From Chondrus crispus (taxonomy: Eukaryota > Rhodophyta > Florideophyceae > Gigartinales > Gigartinaceae), in assembly GCF_000350225.1 (NCBI RefSeq), contig NW_005178593.1:103335-167334 (forward strand): a DNA stretch of 64,000 bases, written 5' to 3'. The notes below the pieces were generated by a model. It was not told the DNA's origin. It saw only the letters and a program-made list of their open reading frames with translations, and did no database searches. The position numbers and the translations under genes are program-made. Below are positions 35,201 through 45,384 of this stretch, in pieces. Every line of letters starts with the position of its first letter. Positions within the stretch are counted from its first letter, which is position 1.

Positions 35201-35540
35201 GGAGCGTGGGCGGAACGGGATGGAGCGCAGGCTGGAACTGTGACGTGGTCTGCCGACTCTCACCTATGGCGGTGATAACGGAAAAGAGGGCATCGTCCGA
35301 GGGATGGCTGAGGGTGTCGATAACGCCGGTACGCGAACGGGGGCTCGAACGAAGGCGGCAACGCGCGCGTGTACGAGTACTCGGAGAGCAATACGACGAC
35401 GATGAGGGAACGGGGCGCACCGGGGGAGAAGGCGGGCGCGCGGGCGGGCGCGGGAAGTTACTGGGCAATCGGAAGTCACACTGGGCAAGGCAATGGAAGG
35501 AGCGGGACGAGCGCAAGGCCAGCCAGGCTTTGCGCTCTGA
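32227..35540. other. CACTA-like element interior without recognisable coding
   Basis: 3.3 kb with only short, unrelated open frames. Segment 35240-35520 (+) stays open into the ARF-GEF fragment but is Arg/Gly-rich and unrecognised. No internal transposon ends found. Confidence 0.45.
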
Positions 35541-35808
35541 ACCTCTGAGAGGCTTTGTTACATGGTTCTGCATTGAGCTATTGTGCGAACTCACGCTGCA
35601 GAATCGCGATAGACTGCGGTTGCTATGGCCTGCGATCCACGGAGTTCTGGCCCGAGACATTGTACCAGCAACGCACCCGTCTGCTGTTCCAGAGAGGGCC
35701 GTTGTTTGCTTGTTACGAGTTGGCGTCCGACCTCATCGCGATGAACCAAGAATTGACGTTTTGAAAGGCCTCAATCTCCTGCTGCGATTGCCACCTGACC
35801 CGCTGAAG
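35541..35808 (+). pseudogene. captured fragment of a GBF1/GNOM-type ARF-GEF
   Basis: About 89 residues reading LRGFVTWFCIELLCELTL, NRDRLRLLWPAIHGVL, VPERAVVCLLRVG and VLKGLNLLLRLPPD. This is the helical domain downstream of Sec7 in large Golgi ARF exchange factors, where the family reads ELL...TL-x-NRDR...LW, then VE-x-AVFGLLRIC and LLRSLQLVLKLD. There is no Sec7 domain nearby, so this is an exon-sized piece of a host gene carried in the transposon, not a working gene. The frame is open upstream to 35143 but those residues are unrecognised. Confidence 0.7.
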
Positions 35809-36129
35809 TTTTATCCATGCCGATCACGCCATCGCTGCGCGTATGTGCAATATGGCGCACACCGAACACACATGGCCCGCACTGCCTTAGCTTGATCCCG
35901 CCGCCACTGTGCACACGTATCATACTTGGACGCACCCCTCATCCCAGATTGCACGTCCACGGTATACGCACTCAAAAATAGTAAATTTCTTCCAGCGATT
36001 AAAAATCAATAAAAATAATATATTAAATAACAGTATAACAATAATTTAAAATTAGTACATTAATATGAACGTCCATATTTATATATTTAATTAAATATAT
36101 TATTACTTATTTTGTATTTAGTATTTAAT

Positions 36130-36347
36130 CTATTGTGTCGCAGATGTGTTCCCTTGCAATCCCACTACTGTCCCAGCCATGTCCCAGCCTTATCTCCGCC
36201 TTGTCCTAGCTATACCCCACAGATATCCCAGGTGTATCCCAGACATACCCCAACTCTATCTTTCGGGCCTATCAATTCTATATCTATCCGTCATCCCCAA
36301 ACCTATATCTTACCTATATCCAACCTGTATATCAATTTTCCACAGGG
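36130..36347 (-). repeat. right terminal and subterminal repeats of the CACTA-like element
   Basis: Minus strand reads repeated units such as GTTGGATATAGGTAAG, GATATAGGTTTGGGGATG, CTGGGATACACCTGGGATA and GCTGGGACATG, mirroring the left end. Confidence 0.75.
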
Positions 36348-36472
36348 AACCGATTCCGCTACAGCCGTGCCTGTTTGTTGAAGCGATGGGGTAAACGAGA
36401 AGTATGGGACGAATGAGAAGCAATGTCTAGCTGTAGACAAGCCAGGTTTTTGCCAAGAAACAATTGAGGCTG

Positions 36473-36952
36473 TGTTGTCAACCGTGACCATGTGATGGTG
36501 TAATGAGGATCTCTTTCCATTACAGTGACACATGCCACGACCGATGGAGGGAGAACTTGGACATTCAACCTGGTGCCTACCACTGAAGGGGCGCGTGATA
36601 TACGGAGCGCGATATACTCCTCTTTCCTCAAGGGGTGCCTACACTGGAATTGACACGCTGAACTAGGGAAACGGTTACCAGAAACCATAGCTTAAGTATT
36701 GCAATCCCTCAACCTACTCGGGGACGAGGGTAGCGTATGTTTATTGAATCTTGGTTTGGCGCAGTAAAGTGCTGAACGCGGGGTAAGAACATACCGCGAT
36801 CTGTTGTTGTTGTTGTTTCTTCCAGGCCTCGGCATTCTCTAGTTAGTGAATAAGCTCTAACCTACTAGGGATCGCGCGCGCGACAAGAGAGAGGGAGGGA
36901 GGAACGGCGAGGAAAGTCCGAGTAGTTGCTTCTTTTGCTCAGTCCGACAACA
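36473..36952 (+). repeat. copia-B 3' LTR
   Basis: 480-bp partner of 19416-19895, followed by the duplication GTGGG at 36953-36957. Confidence 0.93.
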
Positions 36953-36957
36953 GTGGG

Positions 36958-37869
36958 CTTGCGGCCCACGGTAGCTCAACTCCGACGGGGGGGGGGTAAG
37001 GAAAGATGCCCGGCCCGGGAGGATAATGGTAGTAGAGACTTGTGAAGACTTGAGCGCTCGACGAGTGCGGGTTGGGCTTGTCTACGAGAATGTAACCGCA
37101 GTTCGCTGGTTTGTAAGGCCAATGCTCGACGAGCGTCTTCAGCACCTTGTGTATAATTCCAGGTCTTCGACGGGGGCTTGTTCAGCACTACCCGACGGGA
37201 TCGTAACCGTGTAGCAACGCTACTACCGACGTGTTGCCCGATGGCTAAAAACACCCTCACCAGCGCGATCGCAATCGCGGTGGGTGGTACCAACTCTGTC
37301 TTGTACAGCAAGACCTTCGACGGAGGCATCGTTGCAACAGCCTTCCTACGGAACTTGAAACAGTAGCAGCGCTACACAACGTGTTGCCCGATGGCTAAAA
37401 CACCTACACCGGATCGGTCGCAACCAACTCCAGTGGAACCAACACAATTAAGGGAAAAATAGAGATAGAAGTAGAAGATGATAGGGAAATAAAGGAAAAA
37501 GAAAAGGGGAACCCCCGACCGCAAAGGATGCCGTAGGCTTAGGTAAAAGGGCGCGTCTTGGTAGAGACGGACTTCGACCAAGGCGACATTCAACTCTGGC
37601 AACTCGGGTTACCTTTACTGACTTGGTGGTCAGAGGGCTAAGGTATATATCGCCCAGCCGGAGCCACTACAGTGGCTCGGGGCGCTAGATCCTAGATCTA
37701 ATCTAGTGTCAGCAAAATTAATGCCAACTAATTAACTAAATAAAATAAAATAATTAAAAATTAAAGCTGTGCAATTATTCACACGTGTGTCCCCCAACCC
37801 GGACTACTTTTCATATCCAAATACTTTCCTTTCTTTTCACCCCCCTTTTCAGGTGCGTATTGCACTACA
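36958..37869 (-). repeat. right part of the split solo LTR
   Basis: Resumes directly after the copia-B duplication GTGGG (CTTGCGGCCCACGG) and ends ATTGCACTACA, followed by CGCGT. It is very similar, in inverse orientation, to the LTR at 62982-64000. Confidence 0.92.
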
Positions 37870-37874
37870 CGCGT

Positions 37875-38590
37875 TACTAAGGGTAGTCGTTGGATCGGAA
37901 CGAGTACCTGTGTGAACGGGAGTGGGCTGCGTAGTTTGAGGAGCGGGGCGGGGAATACCGGTCGGAGACGGAAGGACAAATGAGGAAAGTGTCTGAACGG
38001 CACCAATTGGAGACAGAGACGCATGGCCTTGCCATTCACCATGTTTGATAGAATCAAATACTGCTAGGGCCTTTTGGAGATCATCATTTAAGTTATCTCC
38101 ACATCAAATGGCGCAGATAACTCTACCTGCAATGCCTTTGCCAGATTGAGATTTCTCGAGTGTGTCAACTTCTCAGTCGTTCATGAATTTTCGAATCCTC
38201 TTGTAGACTTCGTAATTACAAACAACGTCTGGATCGACAAACTCCATGAATGAGATGTCTTCGCGAATAGCCTCAAGAAGAGGCACCCCTTTCAATTGCG
38301 GTGTCTCAGTGGCATAACCGACGAACAAGTTATGCATGCCTTCCCGCTTCGAGGTAGAAAGAGTGATACTTCCCCATGGCTTCTGTCTCGTTGTAGTCAT
38401 CTTCTCGGATTCTTTCTTGCGGTGTTTCGTTCTCGAATTGAGCAGACTGTAAACCCTTGATTCCGGAATGTCGGATAAACAGTCCGATTTGTTCGGTACG
38501 GTGGACCGAAAGATACAGTAGTGACTCTGACGATGAGCTCACACAGAGCGCAAGTCGTTCGCAGGAACACGAGTCGGGTTGAGGCGGCAA
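37875..38590 (-). pseudogene. copia-A gag, N-terminal half
   Basis: Minus-strand frame: MHNLFVGYATETPQLKG, LLEAIREDISFMEFVD, CNYEVYKRIRKFMND, TGA, TLEKSQSGKGIAGRV, TGA, CGDNLNDDLQKALAVF, SIKHGEWQGHASLSP, then a Pro/Thr-rich tail that runs in frame into YRDEKQKF across the solo LTR. Two TGA codons, both compatible with CGA. It starts near 38400-38590, where the frame is unclear. Confidence 0.7.
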
Positions 38591-38611
38591 AACGACGTCT
38601 ACACAGGTAGA

Positions 38612-38860
38612 TGTCGCTCAATTATTGCGGAGTGCATTCAATGGAGTTGTTTATTCCGTCCTATCTTCTCTCTTCCTTCGATGTTCGTCTCGCTCGCTCT
38701 AAGGTAGCTAACTTCTTTCTTCTCCGCTACGACCGACAGTAGCTGTCTCTCAGTCTAACGCAGACACTAAAACCCTTGACCTTCCGCCCTACATATCACA
38801 AGCACTCATTCCCGACCTTTCGTCTCGCCCCCACCCTTTGTGAGGCAATTGCACATGACA
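38612..38860 (-). repeat. candidate 5' LTR of copia-A
   Basis: Just upstream of copia-A gag, a 249-bp stretch starts TGTC and ends GACA, with partly inverted ends. The matching 3' LTR would be outside the window, so this is only a positional guess. Confidence 0.3.
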
Positions 38861-38899
38861 GGATCAACAAAAATGGATCACGCCATTTGGATGAACTCT

Positions 38900-39482
38900 T
38901 ATTCTCAACACTCGTGACCTGCGCAACCGGTCTCTATCCTGCGGCGTCTCCATCACAAAGTTTCTCCCTCCCACGCATTTCCGTGTCTGCCACACTTCCA
39001 CAGACTCACCCACCACCCTATCTAGAGTGGTTTCTTATACGCCTCCGACCTCGCGTCCACCTTGCAGACCCCCTATCACGCTAACTCGTTCGCGGCTTTT
39101 AACTGGAACAGCCATGCTCGCCCCTCGCCGACGCCAGGCCCCTATCCCCGTCCTCGTCCTCCTACCTGCCCTCCTCCTCAGCGACAGCCTCGCTCTGACC
39201 CAACATACCCTGGCCCCCAAATCACCGCAACCTTTGCATCCTCGCCTTCGTCATATTTTCGCCCCGCCTTCCTCGGACACCACTGCAACGGGTATGGAGC
39301 GTCTTTTAAGCACGATGTCCAGCGTTAGCATTCACGCCACAGACGACGTGCTGCTGATTAACAGGGGGTGGGCCCCTTTATGACATCGTCGTGGATTATG
39401 CAAAAACTGCGGCGCTTTGGGTGCATTTATGCTGCGGTTCGCGCCCTGCAGCACGCGTATGACGGGCCATTTCCAGATACTG
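38900..39482 (+). repeat. repeated segment A, left part
   Basis: About 580 bp similar to 57440-57690 plus 59003-59300. It is Pro/Ser-rich when translated (SHARPSPTPGPYPRPRP, then SSYFRPAFLGHHCNGYGAS, and FYDIVVD-like in copy B) with stops in copy A. The repeat may be an exon of a host family or part of an unknown element. Interrupted at 39483 by the pogo-like transposon. Confidence 0.6.
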
Positions 39483-39640
39483 TACCCTTCTCATCGGCAT
39501 ATTGTGGAACACTTTCCGCCATTCAGAGAATCGACAACTGCGCCTAAAAATGCATTGATTTTCGAAGAAAACTTTAGTCCGCCGGCCAGCGCTCGTGAAA
39601 GGCTGGGGAGTTATGGAACACTGTAAAATGTTCTACTCTA

Positions 39641-40145
39641 GTGTCTAGGTGACAAATGACCTCATATGAGGCCATTTGACCTCATATGAGGTCACTTTTC
39701 AACTTATTTTTCTCGACTTGTGCTAGCTCAACAAGATGGAAAAAAGATACTCTCGACACGGCAGTTGACTTCTGCGTTGTGGAAGGGTGGAGTTTGGTGA
39801 GATCTGCACGTCTTCTCCAGCCATTTTTAAAATGCCCAAAAAGGAGCCTTTTTTGACCAACCTCAAAAGGTTTTATGTTGATATCTTCACAACCAAAACG
39901 CCTGTTTAAAAAGTCAACTCATCATTGATACTTCATTAGATTCTTAGTCTCTCTGTGCATTGAAAACCGCCATCCCAATGTTTTGCAAGATGTTATTGCC
40001 GAGCGCGTATACGTTAAAGAAATGGTGTCCAAACTGAATGTTTTAAAGTTTCGATTTAATTTATATATTTTTGCAAAAAAAAGCTGGCCTCATATGAGGC
40101 CATGACTGACCTCATATGAGGTCAAATTGCTTGTCGTCTAGACAC
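39641..40145. mobile_element. 505-bp MITE with four palindromic iterons
   Basis: Ends GTGTCTAGGTGACAA and (complement) GTGTCTAGACGACAA, flanked by TA (39639-39640, 40146-40147). Each end carries two copies of the palindrome TGACCTCATATGAGGTCA or its GGCC variant (about 39657-39704 and 40084-40124). No ORF. It sits just after the pogo-1 transposase stop. A single-end remnant occurs at 52157-52193. Confidence 0.8.
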
Positions 40146-40154
40146 TAGTGGTAC

Positions 40155-42085
40155 TCACCGCATTTTCGAAAGGTGAAGCAAACTATGGGCTGCCACACTT
40201 GTCTGCCCTGCAGCATCATTCTCTGAGCAGCGATCTTTACGCTCGAGGCGCCATTTTCGCAGTACTACGATAGGTATGTCATCGCTCAACTCATCTTCAA
40301 CGTATTCTCCTCCCTGATTAGCTTCACCTGCCCTGACCGGTACCATGTTTTCTTTGTCCTGACTTTGTGACGCATTGAAGGAAGACAGAAGATTCTTTGG
40401 GCTCTTCCGAGCCGTTCTCCCGTGTGAGGATACGGGAAGGTTACTCCTGTCTCGACGCGAATTGCCAGGCCTCTGAGTTAATATAATCGCAGATTTGGGC
40501 TTGGATGTCTGTCGCCTTCGATTAGTTATGTTGCTCGCTTGTCGCGTCGGAGCTATCGCTGTAGACAATATCTTGTTCACGACGTATGTCGTATTCATCA
40601 GCACTGCAATTTCCGCAATTGCACGTGTCAAAGATATATTCCCATTCAATAAGGTCTTTATGCGCTCTGCCAAAACAATGGCGGCCTGTCGCCGAGGTTG
40701 ATCTGCTACATCCATGACCCCGAACCTGTCCCTTTGAGGGTTCTGTCCATGTACTAAGTGTGTTGGCGATGCACCTGACGGACAAGAATCAAACAAATTC
40801 ATGAACTGAAAGTTCATGGGCCAAATGCCGGATTCCTCAAAGGACTTGCGAGCAATTGCTGGAGTTACAGCTTTATGTCCTGCGACGGCGAACTTGATTT
40901 TCATAGCCGTATTAGCCCAGGAGAAGTGCCTAGTAGACAACAGGTCATTCCTTGTCTCTCGTACTTTTTTTTGCTTGTTTGGTCGATTGATTACAAGGCT
41001 GCAAAATGTGCGTTGTGTTAGCTGAAAGTTTCACCACGGCAATATTACGACGATGACACTCGTCAATCCATTGCTGGCTATGTATAGAGCTATGACCGTC
41101 GACCAAAACGAGTGTTTTCTCAGAGGTAGGTATCGTCTTCCTGGCATGATTATCGAGGGGCTCGATGACATCCACAATAACAGAACGATCGACGGAACCG
41201 CTCTTAGTGACCGCGATAGTGGTGCCTTCAGGCCACCAATCTTCATTACAAAGCCAATGAGATTTTCCTTCCTTATTTGTGAAATCGTCAACTGCTAGGG
41301 GCATTTTCCAGCTGGACCTGCACTTTTTTTCTGATGCTATCAAAAACAAGGGTGCAATATTTCCGTCCGCTGCGATGGAAATACCGGCCGTGAGATGCTT
41401 CCCTGCATCTCTGAGGGAAATCCTAGCACCTCCATTGTGACCCTGGGATGAGGCGTAGCATCTGATCTTTTTCCCATACTCCCCAAGGACAGCTATTTCA
41501 TCGCAGTTCCAAACGCGTCTTGGATCACTTCGCAGTTCTGGACATTCAGCAAAGATTTTCTCGAACACTGTCCTCAAACTGCCTATATGTTACATTTTCC
41601 GCTGAGAGACGAGCAACAGAAACATTTTCTGACACTTTGTATGCCAGTTCTCGGTGACGAGCTCTGAAGTTGCGAATGGTGTCTGGGTATAGCACACCTC
41701 TTTTGAAATTGCGGCGTCCATCGTTGCTGATCTGCGCTAGCACAGACTTAAGGCCCTTGTTATCAACCGCAAAACCTCTCTGGGCACCGATGGGATGCCT
41801 ACGAACTACCAGCACCTCTTCTGGGGGTGAAATTATTGGGGTAGGACCGCGACGAAAATTGGAAGGGTCTAGAAGTCGCTCGAGGCCACAGTCATCGCCT
41901 GTGGTTGCGCATTTCTTGATGCGCCTCGCTGTAGTATTTGATATACCACTAAGGGTAGCCGCCTTCCTGACACTATAACCTTTTTTGAAGAGATCCAACG
42001 CCCGACGACGCCGCTCTCCCTCCATATTAGCTTTCTCTGTCCTCCGCCTATGCGCCTGCGTCTGAGCCCTCATAGACGGTGGCAT
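40155..42085 (-). pseudogene. pogo-1 transposase
   Basis: Three frame segments of one gene. 42085-41546: start MPPSMRAQT, helix-turn-helix GYSVRKAATLSGISNTTARR, then SVARLSAENVTYRQF. 41577-40945: catalytic domain with RVWNCDEIAVLG (first D), KTLVLVDGHSSIH (second D) and THILQPCNQ, where the family has LQPCD, so the third acidic residue is Asn. 40940-40155: C-terminal helical tail from FSWANTAMKIKFAV. Frame breaks fall near 41577 and at an A-tract near 40967. The frameshifts and the D-to-N change make it inactive. Confidence 0.85.
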
Positions 42086-42269
42086 GGTGCCACCTCACGT
42101 GGACACGGGTCTGTCTCGAGTTGGCTTGGAATTCTTTTGGTGGACACGGGTGCTGTAACTAAAACGCGGTTATGGGGACAAGGCGAGATGAAATCCCGCG
42201 CAGCCTAGTCCAAAAATTAGGGGTGTTCCATAATTCCCCATGTGCCAAAATACGCCAATGAGAAGGGTA

Positions 42270-42395
42270 CAACTTAGCTGTGTTCTCGGTATCGTAGCTG
42301 TAGTTCGATGTGCAGTACCCAAGGGTACTGTGCGTGGGACGATTTTCCGGAAACTGGAAGCGATGGATGTCTACATCCAGCTTGCGGGAAAGCGA
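42270..42395 (+). repeat. repeated segment A, right part
   Basis: Continues the similarity to copy B (59310-59400): TCGATGTGCAGTA, then GGGACGATTTTCCGGAAACTG in both. Sequence beyond, to 42989, has no recognisable feature. Confidence 0.6.
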
Positions 42396-42989
42396 TATAA
42401 CATATCGCTTGCACATATTATGTGCACCACCACACAATGCACACCTGTCTGTGTGAAACGAGAGACAGGACATAACTTCTCTTGTGATATCCAAGTACCC
42501 ATATCACAGTCTTAGTGAATTTCCGAGCATTTATTGAAGCGATGATCTTTCAAATATAGTTCATATGAGACAGTGTTGCGCGCTTGTTTTCCTTCCTAAG
42601 GCCAAATGGATGCAAAAAGACGAAAACGCCCATAAACTTAGCCAAGGTTTAGAGGCTCCGAGGAAATCAAAAGATACGAACTGTTCGCATCAGTTGCGAT
42701 TGGACAGGCACTGTTGCATGCTACACGAGTACGTCAACTCTGCGCATGTGCTTGCTCTATTGTACAGGTTCCCAGTTGTGTATTTATAGTGAACAAGCCC
42801 ATACGTCCCACCGCATCGCCCCAGACCACGGAGTTTTGAAGTACCGCACTGTCCTGAGCAAGGAGTTACTGTTTTTATGTTCTGTCCTTTCCGCCCGCTC
42901 CAACTCGTACGCCAACATTCCCCTTCCACATACATTAAGAACATGCTAGTCGTGATGTGCAAAGTCTGCGGTCGCACTGTGAAAGTGGA

Positions 42990-43304
42990 ACATCTTTCTA
43001 CGCGCCCTGCAAAAAGAAAAAGGAAGCTCATCTGAAGAAATATCACAAGACTGACGGAAAGAAGTTCGGCGATTGCTTCTAGGATTGGGGGACATGCCAT
43101 TCTACAGCTAACAGCCTATCTACGAGTCTTCCAGAGCACGGTGTGACAGATATTTAGTCAATGAGGGGCTCCTTCTTACCTTTGATATGAACCATCGGTA
43201 ACATTTGCCAGTGGGAGGTGGTCCTGATGAATGGAGGCTTCTGGGATTTCTTTCTGACAAAGTAGATGATAGCGGAGCCTCGGGTGTGTGCAGCGGTGAG
43301 CAGC
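42990..43304 (+). pseudogene. truncated copy of the APH-like gene, 5' part
   Basis: Similar to 52420-52690 at the DNA level. Translated pieces LLLTFDMNHR and PDEWRLLGFLSDKVDD match LLTFDVSNRY and NEWRLPGFLSDTVDV of the intact gene, with stops and shifts. Interrupted at 43305 by the hAT element; a further short match resumes at about 49500. Confidence 0.7.
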
Positions 43305-43475
43305 AAAGGGTATCAAAAATATATTTAAATATATTTTTTCGAAACGAGACTGAGAATAAGTTATTTTTTCATAGCAAAAAAAGAATAAGTTATTTTTTTC
43401 GAAGCAAAAAAAGAATAAGTTATTTAAATTATTCAGAATAATTCATTGTATTACTTTATTCACTTCTGCAATGCC

Positions 43476-44955
43476 TCAAAGGTCTGAATTGACATTCAGA
43501 AACATCTGTGACTCGAAATTGGTTGGCAGTATGCTCTGTCGGCGATCAGTTAAGGCGTAGCCGGCCTGAGAGAATAGCCTCCCACAAATATTGGAGGTCG
43601 GGAGGAGGAAGTGCAGGTCTAATTATTGGCTACTTGAGCCATTCTGGCTTATTCTTCTTCGTTTAAAAGCACGATCAGCAAGCGATGTGCCAGACATGTC
43701 TGGCAGGTCGACATCGTCATTCACATTAGTCCTGAGGTGTTCTACTGCCCTCTCCTCATCGACCGATAGATCCATAGTCAACTTCTGAAGCACTTTCACC
43801 ACGTCTCGTTCAAATAAATGATCGTAGACAATACTGGCGTCTTGAGCCAGTCTCGATCGGGTTTCCGGATACGCATCTAATACAGTATCAAACAGATGAC
43901 GAGCGTCAGTCATTGTTAAATCATCCCTTTGCAACGACTTTGTGACAGAGTTTAGATGCCGCAACCGCTCGAACAATTCATCTATGTCCCGATTTTGCCT
44001 CGTCGTTGGCATCAACTCGTCTACTGAATCCATGTGCATATGCGGAAGGAAATCTTTTATCTCCCTGTAGCGCGAAAGCATTTCAAATGTAGAACTCCAT
44101 CGTGTGACATTGTTGCACCTGGCCCTCAACGGCGTCATTTTCCGCAATTTCGCTGCTGGAATTAGATTTCTCAGCTTCATTATTAGCTTCCGTACCAACC
44201 CAATGATATCATCGTAATCTGACAGAATGTCTTGAACCACCAAATTGAATCTATGGCTAGCACAGCCAATAAACTTGCAGGCTGCCTTTCGGGCAAAGGC
44301 TTTGTTAGTAGAAGAGTTGTTGCCGATAATAGCAGCAACGTGAACCCATGATCTCTTGTACAATCCAAGAATGTATGTAACAAATGTAAAATGCTCATCA
44401 GCATCCAATGCTTCCTCATCGGCCATAGGTGAAAATGTCAAGAGCACGGACCTATAACTATTGGTTATTTCGGCTGGAAATGTAGCAAACATGCTCAGAT
44501 AGTGTGTCGTCCCTGAACTCCAACCATTGAAAACCAGCGCAAACCTCTCAGGTAACATTGCACATACCTTTTGTTCTACTAATTGAACTAGGCCGCCCAT
44601 ATATTTCTTGAAGGTGTTCACAGATACAGATTCTGGCTTCATGTGTTTCCTGGCATAGACGTTTTCGCAGAATGAAAACGGCATCAGACCCATTATGTTC
44701 AGTTCGAGCCATGCATGAATCTGCTGCGTTTTCTGCGGCCAGAAGTGATCCATGACCGTCACGGGCTTCTGTGAAGATTCTGTATTAGAGCCAAGGTCGC
44801 GATACTCAGGGTGCTCGCTGGTGACATGGGAGCACAATTTTGTGTAACCCGATCCCTTCTGTACCCGTTGAGCGCCACACTTACATGTCCAATGTAAGCT
44901 GCCGGGTACATCCCGCGTGAAAAAGAGCTCAGCAAGCCGCTTTCCCTTGAGCTTA
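43476..44955 (-). pseudogene. hAT transposase, main part
   Basis: Minus-strand frame starting inside KLKGKRLAELFF after the Harbinger junction. BED-type zinc finger (WTCKCGAQR...LCSHVTSEHPEY), then catalytic-fold segments ERFALVFNGWSS, AAIIGNNSSTNKAFARKAA and FIGCASHRFNLVVQDIL, then an in-frame TAA at 43623-43625, and beyond it the hATC dimerisation domain (LDLHFLLPTSNICGRLF, AGYALTDRRQSILP) ending at 43476. Related elements have GDN where this reads GNN. The first codons lie on the other side of Harbinger-2 at 49260-49369. Confidence 0.85.
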
Positions 44956-45384
44956 GAGCGTCCACAGCGGTAGTAAAAAATCGAGTCCAATCCAAAATTT
45001 GGACTGTATTGCACAATTTCCAGCCCCACCGGTGAACAGAGTCCCAATCCAAAAAATGAAATTGGATTGGACATCCTGATTTTGAGGTCCAAACAATGCC
45101 AGATTGAACCCCAAAATACGCAGGTCCAATCCCATTTCAAACAGAAATCGAAACGTGCGTCCCGCTTCTGTGTCCTGGAATCCCGATCCCACGAACTACC
45201 CCGACGACATGACCTTCCCGCCAAAAACGAACGAAAGCAAACCCTTTGTTACCATTGTACCTGCAGAAACCTCCATCGTAATAATTCCGTATCGATGTGT
45301 TGTTACTTTTCGCGACACATCGTGAACACCCTTCAGCAACATATTACACATCCATATTTCTAAGGACAATCGTGATCTTTCGCA

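Larger units (their letters stand above)
25411..36347. mobile_element. 10.9-kb CACTA-like (TNP2) DNA transposon carrying host gene fragments
   Basis: Flanked by AACC at 25407-25410 and 36348-36351. The terminal 34 bp are inverted repeats with 26 of 34 matches (left ACCTATAGGAAATCGAG, right complement CCCTGTGGAAAATTGAT). Both ends carry dense subterminal repeats of the form GATATAGGT-GGATA in opposite orientation, typical of CACTA elements. Content: a divergent gene pair (DNA-binding protein on minus, TNP2-type transposase on plus), a duplicated segment, a probable glycosyltransferase fragment and an ARF-GEF fragment. The termini do not begin CACTA, and a 4-bp duplication is unusual (3 bp is typical), so exact ends may be off by a base. 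Confidence 0.8.
19416..36952 (+). mobile_element. copia-B: Ty1/copia retrotransposon split by a DNA transposon
   Basis: Identical-length 480-bp LTRs (19416-19895 and 36473-36952, both TGTTGTC...GACAACA) flanked by GTGGG at 19411-19415 and 36953-36957. Gag-pol runs in one frame, order protease-integrase-RT-RNase H, which defines the copia class. Total span is 17.5 kb, but removing the 25411-36347 transposon and its 4-bp duplication leaves 6596 bp, a normal copia size. I count about seven mismatches between the LTRs, so it is among the youngest layers. Confidence 0.95.
39485..42267 (-). mobile_element. pogo-1: pogo-like DNA transposon, TA target duplication
   Basis: Terminal inverted repeats CCCTTCTCATCGGCATATTG (left) and CCCTTCTCATTGGCGTATTT (right complement), flanked by TA at 39483-39484 and 42268-42269. 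Encodes a DDE_1-type transposase on the minus strand. Without the inner MITE it is 2.3 kb. It splits segment A, whose homology resumes at 42270. Confidence 0.9.

Noticed and set aside
35028..35660. 210-codon minus-strand frame opposite the ARF-GEF fragment
   Set aside because: The plus strand carries the recognisable family pattern; the minus frame is a shadow.
43205..43441. Small plus-strand ORF after the kinase-like pseudogene
   Set aside because: Its second half is hAT terminal A/T repeat; only the first part is pseudogene sequence.
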